A stretch of 64,000 nt of DNA, from positions 248,001 to 312,000 of the forward strand of contig WFMF01000097.1 in NCBI GenBank assembly GCA_011033025.1, read 5' to 3'. This DNA comes from Beroe forskalii. Lineage: Eukaryota; Ctenophora; Nuda; Beroida; Beroidae. The translations under genes were made by a program, and so were the position numbers. This document shows positions 34,165 through 46,000 of this stretch, piece after piece (the first letter of the stretch is position 1; each line of letters starts with the position of its first letter). Under the pieces are notes generated by a model that saw nothing but the letters and a program-made list of their open reading frames with translations, made no database searches and had not been told where the DNA came from.

Positions 34165-35110
34165 TTTCTAGTTTATATTTAATGTGGTCTGGAAGATCCA
34201 GTTTAATGCTTAGTGAATCATAAAAACAGTTGTGTGACATTTGTTGATGTCAAATCAAAATTGTTTATTTTATTATTTTATTTGGTTCAAACAAGATCAA
34301 AAGATCAAGTAGACTGTGTTTACTGTAAACTGATTGTAAATGCTAGTGATAGAACAGCTGTAATTAGTGACCTTGAATCTCTTGAAAACTGGGAATCTAT
34401 GTGGCTCCTAAAGTTTAATCCTGGTAAATGTAAAGTTATGCATTTTAATCATAATAAGAACCCTATCAACGAGTATCAATTAGATAAAGTAGTCTTAGAA
34501 AGTGTTACATCTGAAAAGGATCTTGGTATTATTATGAATAGTGAACTGAAATGGAATGAGAATATTAACTCTTGTATTAAAGATGCAAATAGAATAATTG
34601 GTTGGGTTACCAGAAACATACTCAATCGTGACCCAGTTGTTTTAACACACATTTATAAAGCTATAATTAGACCTAAGTTAGAGTACTGTGTACAGATTTG
34701 GAATACAAGTATTTGTCATGGTAATTGGTCCATAATTTTGGAGTTAGAATCAATACACGTAGATTCACAAGATTAACCAATGATTTTGGATTATTACCCT
34801 ATAGTGAACGTTTGGAGAAACTTAATCTTACCACATTAGGTGAAAGGAGATTGAGAGGAGATCTTATTGAGACTTATAAAATCTTGAATAATAAAGTTGA
34901 TTATGGCAAGAATATTTTTAGGCTTAGTAGGTCACAGAAGAATATTATTCATAAAATAGTTAAATCCAATGATTCTGATATTTGCAAAATAAGATCACAT
35001 TTCCTGCCTGAAAGGGTACGAAATTACTGAATAATCTACCCAACTATGTCAAGTTTTCAGAGGATGTTCCTTCTTTAAAAATAATCTTGAAGTGTTTAAA
35101 AAGGGTGTTT
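34165..35110 (+). mobile_element. CR1-like LINE fragments (RT C-terminal region, degenerate)
   Basis: 34185-34285 is a LINE 3' end (GGAAGATCCAGTTTAATG ... TTTATTTTATTATTTTATTT) that also occurs at 58075-58165. A truncated copy follows in the same direction. Its RT region reads DLESLENWESMWLLKFNPGK, KDLGIIMNSELKWNENI and RPKLEYCVQIWN, with a frameshift near 34730, and continues as PYSERLEKLNLTTLGERRLR through to a stop near 35030. The order and wording fit CR1-group RT and thumb sequence. No endonuclease is left. Not functional. Confidence 0.8.
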
Positions 35111-36380
35111 GCATAATAATGAAAATAATTACTGGGTAGTGTCAAAGTTAATCATTGATAAGATTGAGGGAAATAACAGCTATCTAGTTAATAAAGTGAA
35201 GTTTAACAACTTTTTAATTGAAAACAAGTTTATAGCAAAGAGGAAAGGCATAAATACATATGTCACACCTAATAGGAATAAGGTTTTGTATCTTTCAGCT
35301 TTTTATTTATATGTGCTGATAATTTCCAGACATTTTTACAGTTTTAAATTATTATTTAGTATGTAACAGTTTGCTACATTGATACAGTTTTTCTTTAAAA
35401 CTATTATTATGAAATTATTTATTTAATAAATTATTACCCTTGTTTTCAAGTTTTCATTACCAACTGTTTTAATACCAGTTCAATTGTTTCTAATTGAATT
35501 TGACTGTATGTTTTTATGTTTGTTATGTAACTTTTATCAAAATTCTGAATTTTGATTTTGAGCACCTTTGTGAAGGTGCATCACTTTATGAATGAAGTAA
35601 CTAGTCACTGAACTTTTTCTTATTTGGACACCTTGGTTATAAGGTGTGGAATTGAATGATGAAGTTTGTTAGTTTCAATATTTGCAGACCCATTCGTGTT
35701 ACATCATTGTAAAACCATTATATTATATTATTATTACTTATAAACAAAATCAGGCTGCAAGTCAGAAAAGACAAGAATGAACCAGAGAAACAATTTTTCT
35801 CCATTCTGGGCGACTTCACCCTTGCTTGCAAGGTTAAAAATATCTTCTTAGCTGAACAAATACAGTCATCAATACCCAGAACTCTCCAATAGCTCCAACT
35901 GTAGTCTTTGATGGGATCCATGAGAGAAATGCTTTCATCAGAGAGCTATAAGTAGGCATTTTTTGTAATTGGAGGAGTTTATTCTGCAAAATTGTACAAA
36001 AGTCATTTTAAATGGCATGAGATCTTCAGATTTTCAGGTTGGGATATGTTACAACTAACCAAAAAGCAAAAAATCCTTTAAGTGAAGGTCTCAAAATATG
36101 TTGAACTCTCAAAATATGCTTTAGATTGTGATCTTCTGCCATTGTCAAAAGCATGCAATGATAGTTGATACCCAAATGTTGGATATGGACACTTTACACT
36201 ATAGTTAATTGGGTGGTAATGTGAAATTTTATTGAATACCATTTTGAAATTATCATGAAAATACTACAGAGGGTGTCACTGTCCCAATTGTCCCAAACTC
36301 AAGAAAAAATGGATTGGGACAGGGACAATTGGTACAAATGGGACAATTGAGACGAATGGGACAGAAAATGGGATTGTAAT
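35110..36380. other. LINE 3' DNA and repeat fragments
   Basis: 35110-35400 is a decayed continuation of the LINE tail. 35790-35950 holds, on the minus strand, a segment reading LMDPIKDYSWSYWRVLGIDD that recurs in plus orientation at 58450-58550, so it is a dispersed repeat with coding-like content. 36270-36360 is a palindromic GGGACAATT/AATTGTCCC cluster related to 20331-20400. Confidence 0.45.
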
Positions 36381-37095
36381 ATAGATAAGAGTATAAAAGA
36401 TGCTAACAGAACTATAGCTTGGATAAGTAGAAATGTTATTGCTAAAGATATTGATGTTATGCTGAAAATCTACAAATCACTTATAAGGCCCAAGCTAGAG
36501 TATTGTGTCCAACTTTGAGTCCAACTGCTCACCATGGGAATTGGGGTACCATCTTGGAGCTGGAAGGAGTCCAGCGTCGTTTCACTAGACTTATAAATGG
36601 CATAGGTACATTCCTTACAGTGAGCGGTTGGATAGGCTTAAATTAACAACATTAGCTGAAAGGAGAATAAGAGGAGATCTCATAGAAACATTTAAGATAT
36701 TGAACAATAAAGTTGACTATGGTCAGAAGTTGTTTAAATTGGGTAGAAGTAGAAGAAACCTGTTAACTCATAGGAAATCTTGTTCCAATGTTCAGAAAGA
36801 AGTAGTTAGAATTAATGATAACTTTATTCCAGAAAGAGTTAGACCTTACTGGAACGATTTACCAAAATATGTGAGGGATGCATCAAGTATTGAAATGTTT
36901 AAAATTTCTTTAGAACAATATAAGAATAGTGCTGTAAGATTCTGCCCTAGTAATTGCGGCATATTTCATCAGTGGTGCTTGACAAAATTGAAGGGGGTAA
37001 CTATTTGACTAATAAAATTAAGTTCAATGACTATTTGAGAAATAATCCCTTTGTAGCCAAGAAGAAAGGAATAAACATTCATTGCTAATACTCTA
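36380..37095 (+). mobile_element. CR1-like LINE fragment (second copy)
   Basis: Starting at DANRTIAWISRNVI-type sequence and RPKLEYCVQL, this repeats the CR1-like region of 34.3-35.1 kb. It then has PYSERLDRLKLTTLAERRIR, GDLIETFKILNNKVDYGQKL and a C-terminal FIPERVRPYWNDLPKYV block. A frame change occurs near 36600. Copies at 34.9, 36.7 and 57.4 kb differ from one another, so these are old, independent insertions. Confidence 0.8.
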
Positions 37096-37734
37096 TATAC
37101 CTAATTGTAATTGTATTTAATGTATTTTCATTGACTTGCTGTTGACAGTATGTTGCCAACATTTTTACTTTTTTAAATCAAGTTATTTATACTGAATTTT
37201 ATGATATTTTTTAACTTTTCAGTTTCATGCTCTTAAAACTTATTTCACAGTGATTTCATACTCTTAAGTTATTATCACAGTATTTTTATCACTGAGTTGT
37301 TTATGCAAATTCAGTTTATTTATGAATGGTAACAATGAGTAATGGGCACCTGAGTTCAATGGTGCGTATTAGTGTTATCTATTGTTCTTGATAATCGTCT
37401 ATGTGAAGAGTGGTCTCATAAGTCACAATTCATATCTTACGTCAGTGTCTGTCAATGAATATAGGTAGATTCATTCTCAAATTAAATGATGACGCTTTTA
37501 GCTGTTACATAATCACATGAACGTAGAATTGTATTTGAACTTGCCTAAATTAATGAAGTTCAGTTCGTTTAGATTGAATGCTATCTCTGATGATGAACAT
37601 TGAACATGAAGTATCCGGAGGTGGGTATTCCAGGCCTATATGACGTCTATACCCAGAGACAGGATAACCCAAGACCACGCCCTTCCCGGCTATTGGTATT
37701 CCAGGCTGTGGGTATTACCGCCTCTGGGTATTCC

Positions 37735-37800
37735 GGACGGTAACCCCCACGATCTCCGCGATAATGCATCGGGTGCTCTACCTCTGAGCTATCACGGCCC
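37735..37800 (-). tRNA. tRNA-like sequence, probably pseudogene or SINE head
   Basis: On the minus strand GGGCCGT pairs with ACCGTCC at the 3' end with one mismatch. A good A-box/D-arm is present (TAGCTCAGAGGTAGAGCA). The anticodon and T arms are distorted and the total is only about 66 nt. Not expected to be a working tRNA. Confidence 0.35.
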
Positions 37801-38387
37801 GATACACTTCGAATTTTTTTATGCTACACACATTGAATTCACGATTAAAGATTAGTAATTGCACTTTACTCCCACCTAAATCACAAAATGAAATAAACTG
37901 CTTTATTTCACCAGCAAGTTAAATCCTAAATTCTGGAGACCCTGCTTTATAAAAAGAGAAATGTGGAGACTCAATCCCGTTTGCTGTTGTTCCTCATTGA
38001 TCCATTGACATTAATTGGTAAAGAAATTTCAGTGAAACTCAACTACAGGGTGTTTCAAGACTCGTGTCCAAATTTCAATTCTTAATAATTTACTTTGTGA
38101 ACGAGCAAATTAGGTGCAATCAGTTTTAAGAAGTGACAGAGGTCCTCCATTTTAGTTATTTCCAAAAAAATCGCCTCAACAATCATTTTTTGACAATTTT
38201 GCATTCCATCTTATTTAATTTACTTATTTAAATATTTACTAATTAAAAAGGTTTTTAACACCAATCTATCACTGTAACTGTGATTTGAGACAAATTATTA
38301 AAAATGTACTTTGTCTTTTCTCAAGACTAAACTCCGCTGATGCTATGTCCGTTAACCTAGAGTCTTCTGTAACAGGGGAAGAAAAAC

Positions 38388-38624
38388 TCAGTTGACACAA
38401 GCATAGCCACCACCCCATATGTTACAATACATTCCGAGAAAATCGCAACGTTCTATTTGACGGTCACTACACTATGATGCTCTTTTAGACACGTCGATCC
38501 CCTCTTCAGCTTCGGTATCTCTCAACTTGAAGTATACCGCTTCTACGTCGTCGTCTAAACCCTCGAGCAAGCTGGCTCCCATAACAGCAGTGATAACCAC
38601 CAGAAGAATAGTGAACTTCATCAT
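38388..38624 (-). pseudogene. Secreted cysteine-rich peptide gene, copy A, interrupted by a stop
   Basis: The leader is identical to copy B for 48 residues, through the KR cleavage site. Two codons later an in-frame TAG (38472-38474) ends the frame at 50 residues. Beyond it the same frame continues to a TGA at 38388-38390 and shows four Cys with spacing C-x7-C-x6-C-x8-C and a GGY before the last Cys, the same plan as copy B with nearly all other residues changed. As it stands the product would be leader only. Toxin-like in architecture; activity unknown. It could be a recent pseudogene or a base-call error. Confidence 0.6.
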
Positions 38625-39203
38625 CTTGTTCCTATATCAGGGAGGATTTCATTGGTTACAGGGGTTGTTTTGTGGGTTACTGATCAATATTAAATTATTC
38701 AGATATACTGTACTAGGGGTGTACAACCTTTAGCCTTAATACGGCATTTAACCTCACTGCAGTATACTAGTTTCTGCTCTGACTCTAATCATAACCTTTC
38801 CTGAAAAGTACTATAGAAGAGTTTTTACCCTAACCTTCCTGAGTGGGTTATGCCAATTTTAATAAGTCTGAAATAAACTGCTTTATTTCACCAGCAAGTT
38901 AAATCCTAAATTCTGGAAACCCTGCTTTATAAAAAGAGAAATGTGGAGACTCAATCCCGTTTGCTGTTGTTCCTCATTGATCCATTGACATTAATTGGTA
39001 AAGAAATTTCAGTAAAACTCAACTAAATTTACTTATTTAAATATTTACTAATTAAAACGGTTTTTAGCACCAATCTATCACTGTAACTATGAATTGAGAT
39101 GAATAATTAAAAATGTACTTTGTCTTTTCTCAAGACTAAAGTCCGGTGGTGTAATGTCCGTTTACCAAGAGCCATCTAGGTATAACTGGGGAAGAAAGGA
39201 ACT

Positions 39204-39449
39204 TTAGTAAGGAATACAATCATAGCCGCCACTATTTATAACTACACATTTCCCTCCATAGCGGTTGCACCGGCTTTTTGCACTGTCAGGACAGTGTGTT
39301 ATTTTTCTTTTAGACACGTCGATCCCCTCTTCAGCTTCGGTATCTCTCAACTTGAAGTATACCGCTTCTACGTCGTCGTCTAAACCCTCGAGCAAGCTGG
39401 CTCCCATAACAGCAGTGATAACCACCAGAAGAATAGTGAACTTCATCAT
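39204..39449 (-). CDS. Secreted cysteine-rich peptide precursor (81 aa), toxin- or defensin-like
   Basis: Three parts are visible: a signal peptide (about residues 1-17, FTILLVVITAVMGA core), an acidic propeptide (about 18-46), and a dibasic KR site at 47-48. The mature peptide of about 33 residues follows, with four Cys in the pattern C-x7-C-x6-C-x9-C, enough for two disulfide bonds. This leader-propeptide-KR-Cys layout is shared by venom peptides, antimicrobial peptides and some neuropeptides. I recognise no named family. It is one uninterrupted exon on the minus strand, just upstream of importin-13 exons on the other strand. The duplicated neighbour is broken. Confidence 0.7.
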   Translation of the reverse strand: MMKFTILLVVITAVMGASLLEGLDDDVEAVYFKLRDTEAEEGIDVSKRKITHCPDSAKSRCNRYGGKCVVINSGGYDCIPY

Positions 39450-40015
39450 CTTGTTCCTCTATCAGGGAGGATTTCATTGGTTACAGGGGTTGTTTTGTGG
39501 GTTACTGATCAATATTAACATGTTGAATTGTTGATATAATACTCAATAAACAAAATTATTCAGATATACTGCATTAAAGGCGTACAACCTTTCGATGATT
39601 TCGTTAATTTATTGGTTACACGGAGGTACACGGATATTAGATAAATGTTTTGCACAAAACAAGTCCACAACTTCTATCGAACTTAGGTACAAATTTCAAT
39701 TCTTCCCTCTTTGAAAGTTTAAACTGTGATGCTTAGAAACGTATTAACTCACACCTCCGACTCTTCATCTTGTCCGGGTCCTATAAAAATTTCTTAGTGC
39801 GTGTGTGAGGATTTTTACACCTATTTCAAGCTTACAATTAAACCGTTGGCTTTTGAATGACGTTTTAAAAGCTGCTTCCTCAACAATCTAAGTGTGCTTC
39901 CACAACAATGTAAATGGCTGTAACAATATTATGTTCAATCATGTATGGGTCACAAGGGCTAATGGGCCATATAAATTGTCTTGCATTATAATGGCATAAT
40001 GCCCAGTTTTTTCAG

Positions 40016-43000
40016 GTGGAGAAGTCAGATCACAGCACAGTGAAGCTGGAGCTGGGCATGGTGAACGCTGCGTTCCACGCAGTGGCAGTGCCGCACAGCG
40101 CCGCCACGCCGCTCCTGGAGCTCCTGAAGGAGGTGTGGGACCCCATGAAGTGCATCCTCATCCTGTGGTAAGGGTTTATCATCCGGAGTGTATGCATTAA
40201 TCAGTACAATTAACAATGAGGCCGCAGGCCGAATTGTTAATTGACGCGATTAATGCATTAATTTCGGATGATAGACACTATTTAACCATGTCCCAAAAGC
40301 TTAGATGGAACAAAACCACAAGATTTTGTTAGTGGTTATTCAGGGAAGGGTTAAATCACATCTCATACTGGGACTCTGTGCCTCAATAAGTCAATAGGTA
40401 TTATTACAAGCGGTTGGTTATTTATTGGGTGTTAGACCTGGAAATTTCGAAATCGTGTTTTTCCTTTGAGATAGTAGTTTGGCTTCACCTGACAGGTTCA
40501 CTCCGTGTAGTGACTGTTTATGTTTAGTGCCCCTGAACCTGTAGCTGTTGGCGCCACGCTTAGCAGGCCAAACGCATTCTTTGCCCACAATTTGCAAAAT
40601 GGCTAATATTAGTGATCGAGAGCATAATTCATAATGATTTTTGACTGAATAATCAAGTAATCAAAGTTCAGTGGTCGATACTTTCGTACTATAAAAAGCA
40701 TTGATCAGAATATAAGAACTATGATAAATAGGGGCGGGGCCAAGTCCAATTTTGTCCAATTATGTCCAAGGTTAACCTGATTTTTAGGAATTGGACAAAA
40801 AATCATTGGACAAAATTGGACAAAATTAGACAAAATTGGACATATTCACTTTAGAAATTCCGGAAACTAAATTTCACTCACTTGTGGTGTTTTGAATTTC
40901 ACAAAGTCCACAAATGAAATCTTACTCTAGCTCTATATCACAATAAAGGGTGGTCTTGTCAGATTTTAGGGGCAAAACGTGAACGGAAACGTACGTATTT
41001 GGGCACACTGGAAGAACGCCAGCTGGCAAAAACTAGAATAATGGAAAGATGGAAGTGGAAATGATTGCTGGATTACTAGGGCGTTTCATAATTTGCCAAC
41101 AAGAGAACTGTATATTGTTCGGGGTCAAAAGCTATATCCTTTAGGACATAAAAATACTGGCAGAAAAAAGTTCCAGACGAAAAAAAATTATTTTAAGCAC
41201 GTGCACAGGCCACAGCCATTTTTACCTGTAAAAATCATGATTTTCGGTAAAAAGTTACCCATCTCTTTTTCCGCTTGAGTGACATATTTCTAAGCCTTCT
41301 CATCGTGTTCCTCAGCCCAGAAAATGGGGGTATAGGTCCAAAAATTTTTGACCTACGACCTTCAGATTTCAGAAGCTGAGTTATCACCGATTTCCATATA
41401 TGGGCATACGCGAGCAAAAACAGGTCGTACGTACACGATGAGAAGGCTTAGAAATATTTCACTCAAGCAGAAAATCATAATTTTTACAGTCAAAAATGGC
41501 TGTGGCCTCTGTACGTGCTTGAAGTTGAAATTATTTTTTATGTCTGAAACTTTTTTTCTGCCAATTTTTCATGTCCTAAAGGATAGCTTCCGACCCCGAA
41601 CAATATACAGTTCTCTAGTTGGGAAATTATGAAACGCCCTACTGGATAACATTAAATTGCAGTATGGCGAGTGAAATATCAATGACACCATTCTGGCGTA
41701 TCGCTAACACCAGTAAGACGTATCACTGACACCAGTCTGACCAATGGCTTCAGTCTGTCTGACGTATCGCTGACATAAGTCTCTCAGTATGACGTTAGAT
41801 GAATTACAGACACCAGTCTGACGTTACATGGAGCACAGACACCAGTCTGATTTTAGACGTATCACTGAAACCAGTTTGACGTTAGATGCATCAATGACAC
41901 TAGTGTGACGTTAGACACATCACTGACACCTGTCTGACGTATCACTATCATTGACACCCGTCCTACATATCACTGACTTCAGGCTGACGTATTATTGAAA
42001 CCAATCTGATGAATTGCTGACACCAGTCTGGCGTATCACTGACACCAGTCTGATTTATCACTAACACCAGTCTAACAGATCATTGACACCAGACTGACAT
42101 ACTACTGATTCCAGTCAGACGTATCATCGACACCAGTCTGAAGTAAGACGTATCGCTGACACCAGTCAGATGTTAGACGTATCACTGCCACCAGTTTGAA
42201 GTTAGACGTATCACCGACACCAATTTGACGTATCACTGATACCAGTCTGGCGTATCACTGACACCAATTGGCGTATCACTGACGCGAGTCTGACATATAT
42301 CATCGACACCGGTCTGATGTATCGCTGACACCAGTCCGGAGTATCACTGACACCAGTCCGGAATATCACTGACACCAGTCTGGCACATCACTGACACCTG
42401 TCTGACGTATCACTATAATTGACACCCGTCCTACATATCACTCACTCCAGGCTGACGTATTATTGAAACCAATCTGGAGTATCACTGACACCAGTCTGAT
42501 GTACCTTGACACCAGTCTGACGAGTTGCTGAAACCAGTCTGGCGTATCACTGACACCAGTCTGATTTATCACTTACACCAGTCTAACAGATCATTGACAC
42601 CAGTCTGACATACTACTGATTCCAGTCAGACGTATCATCGACACCAGTCTGAAGTAAGACGTATCGCTGACACCAGTCAGATGTTAGACGCATCACTGCC
42701 ACCAGTTTGAAGTTAGACGTATCACCGACACCAATTTGACGTATCACTGATACCAGTCTGGCGTATCACCGACACCAATTGACGTATCACTGACGCGAGT
42801 CTGACATATATCATCGACATCGGTCTGATGTATCGCTGACACCAGTCCGGAGTATCACTGACACCAGTCCGGAATATCACTGACACCAGTCTGGCACATC
42901 ACTGACACCTGTCTGACGTATCACTATAATTGACACCCGTCCGGAGTATCACTGACACCAGTCCAGAATATCACTGACACCAGTCTGACATATCACTGAC

Positions 43001-46000
43001 ACCAGTCTGACATATCACTGACACCAGTCTGATTTATCACTAGCAGCAGTCTAACACATCATTGACACCAGTCTGACATGTCACTGATTCCAGTCAGACG
43101 TATCACTGAAACCAGTCTGAAGTAAGACGTGTCAATGATACCAGTCTGAAGTTAGACGTATTACCGACACTAATTTGACGTATTACTGACACCAGTCTGA
43201 CGTATCGCTGTCTCCAGTATGACATTTTGCTGACACCAGTCTGACGTATCACTATCACCGACACCAGTCTGACGTTAGACGTATCACTGACTAGGAAACT
43301 GCTGGTAACTGGTTAACCAAACCGTAACTGAAATACTGGTTGACCAGACTGTAAACGAAACCGTAACCGAATGTTAAGCCGAAACAAGCGGAACAAGCGG
43401 AACAAGCCGAAACCACCCCGAACCAACCCAAAAACTTCCCCAAATGTAGCCGAAACGATCCGAAACGAGCCGAAACAAGTGAATCAACCAGAGTCAACCA
43501 CAACCTCCATAACCCGGGTTGATTCAGGTTGATTTGGGTTGCATCGCTCACAGTTTCTGATTTTTTTCGTTTGTTTCGGGTTGATTTGCTTGTTTCGGCT
43601 CGTTTCGGCTTGTTTCGGGGAGGTTTTTGGATTGGTTCGGGGTGGTTTCGGGTTGTTTCAGATTGATTTGGCTAGTTCCTACTTGTAGTATCGACGATGA
43701 TTCTGTGTAGAGGTCCTAGAGAGGTCATGGTCCTCTGTGAAAGAAAGAGTATTGGTTCAGAATGCCGTGGCAATCACTTATAATATAGTCCATCCAACGG
43801 AGTAATCAGCTCTGTACTAACAGACAGTAACCAAGCAATCACAGAATCAAGCATTATGTTGTTTCCACTTTCATTTTTATTTCCATTTCCACTTTTTGCC
43901 TGTCGATGTTTTTCCACTATATAGACTATATCATGAGGAGTTAATTTCCCGAAGGAAAATAGGCTACAGTAAGATACCATAGCTATAGTCATATATGATA
44001 CTGACACTCATTAGAGGGAGGGTTGGATTGTATATTCAACTATGGTATTATAATTGATGAACTCATCCAAAGCTATACAGCCTAAAAGTTGGAAGCAAAA
44101 AAATGTCCAATTTTGTCCAATTTTGTCCAAAGTTAACCTCATTTTTGAGAATTGGACAAAAAACCATTGGACAAAATTGGACATAATTGGACAAAATTGG
44201 ACTTGGCCCCGCCCCTAAATAAAATGACCGTTCTAGAACTCAAGAACTTATGAGTAATCTTACTTTAAGCAGGTGGACCAATAGAATGCCTGGCGGTCGT
44301 CTATTGGCTAATATCTGTTTTCATTGTTTCTTATACGCTAGCTGAGTCGAGACGCCCTTATTTCTACTCTAGGTGTGGTATTCACGTGAATCTACAGACA
44401 TTTCTTACAGATTCTTGGAAAATGATTTCCTAGAGTGGTTGAAGTTATTTTCTGTTGGGATGTGGATTATTTAACTCATATAGTCACATCAATTTCCTGT
44501 TCAAGGGCATGATAATAGAATCAGTGCGACAGCTGAACTCTGGAATATTTAGCGAATCAACGTGTTAAAGTGTTAATTCTTCCATTTACTGGATAATAAG
44601 CGTCACTGCAGCTGTTAGAGGAAATCATGAAAACGAGATTATCACGAAATGAACTTGGCAAACTGAGTACTATGTGTCACTGAATATAGAGGGCACCCTA
44701 GGTAGTGAGTTTTAACGAGTTTGTCTTACTACTCTGCAGTGCTTAATAATAAATGGGGCACGGCGATTGCTATTTATTTTAGTATTTTTGAGGGAAAGAA
44801 AAATTTTAGTTTACTCATGATGCACCCTCCCCTCTGATCACCTCCCTCGTAGTAGGGAATTTGTCAGTAGGAAAGCTCATTTCATGTTTCAGCTGACGAG
44901 TCTTGTCAAATAGCTGACCTGGCATGCTTGACAAATTATAATTAAAGCCTTATAAAGTGTAAATTTCTACTTCCGAAGTCCAGACCCACCCGCTTATTTG
45001 GCAGCCCACTTTTTTGCAATGAATTTTGACGATCCTCACCCCACTACAGCAATTATCATTTCTATCACCCCCGCTAAAAGCTTGAAAGGGCACTGCAGAG
45101 TGCTGAATGCTGACTTGCTGAGCAACGAGAGTGCACTGGACTCCGGAAAGCTCTACGTCCGAATTTATGTAGGAATATTTTCGCCCATCATTAGGTAAAA
45201 CTAATATGTTGAAACTAATCAGCTGCAGCTCTTGTGTTCCAGTTAAAAGGGAATTTCTTAGCGGATTTCTGGGAAAACACTCACCTGATTAGTAGCGAGA
45301 AAATTTTCGTATGGTTTTTGGTGGTTATGTTTACAGACCTGCGAAAATTTCATTGATAAAAGCGGTATATCATATTCCTAGAAGTATTACCAATTCAAAG
45401 GTCATTTATTCCCTTTATGACTTTATATAACTATTAAATGGCTTTGAGAGACTTTCCTAACCAGGTCTTGGAAATCACGCAATGCTGAAGACTAAGCATT
45501 CAATACTATAAACACTTAATACTCGGAAATAGCTATCCGAATATCTGATTTCGTTTGCCCGTATGTTAACATGTGAGAACTTTTAGCATTTATTAGCAAT
45601 AAAGCATTTTAGCGATATATTATGGACTCAAGACGTTGATGCTCCGTCGTAAAAACTATGTTACTAAATAAATAGATTAGAAATAAATCATTAGTTTGAC
45701 TCAAAAGCTGAAAGTCACAACTGTGCGAAATATCTAAATGAGTAAATGTAATATCACCGTTAGCAAACATGTTACATCAATAACTTTGTCTTTAAGTCTG
45801 CTACAAATATTATCATAATATCCTATTATTTTGAGGTACCTATATTCTATTCAGGACCTGTTTGGGGTATAAAATAGATTGTTGGGGGGTTGTCTGATTG
45901 GCCGGATTATCATCGCATTTCCCAGCATTTCATGTAATTTCCTGTCACTGCAGGTCAACTGATGAGAGTATAATCGACGATTTGACGAAGTGCTACTGGC

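Larger units (their letters stand above)
37889..39594 (-). repeat. Tandem duplication carrying two secreted-peptide genes
   Basis: Copy A (37889-38731) and copy B (38869-39594) share the downstream region (CTGCTTTATTTCACCAGCAA onward), the entire leader-coding part and the upstream region. Copy A has about 170 extra bases in its 3' part (from CAGGGTGTTTCAAGACTCG) and copy B about 35 extra upstream. The block for the mature peptide is the diverged part. Confidence 0.85.
40731..44215. mobile_element. 3.5-kb satellite-bearing foldback element in an importin-13 intron
   Basis: Terminal inverted repeats begin GGGGCGGGGCCAAGTCCAAT and run into reiterated TTTGTCCAA words. The flanking direct repeat is TAAATA (40725-40730 and 44216-44221). 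Each end is itself a small hairpin (TTTGTCCAA facing TTGGACAAA). Inside are a nested MITE (41079-41639), 1.6 kb of 22-bp satellite and a hairpin of GAAAC words. No protein is encoded. Confidence 0.78.

Noticed and set aside
41650-43295. Possible CRISPR-like array
   Set aside because: The 22-bp units are contiguous and degenerate with no unique spacers, and the setting is eukaryotic.
44998-45198. Possible extra importin-13 exon
   Set aside because: The flanking exons already join in phase (TG/G at 40167 and 45954), and this frame lacks proper splice borders and family similarity.
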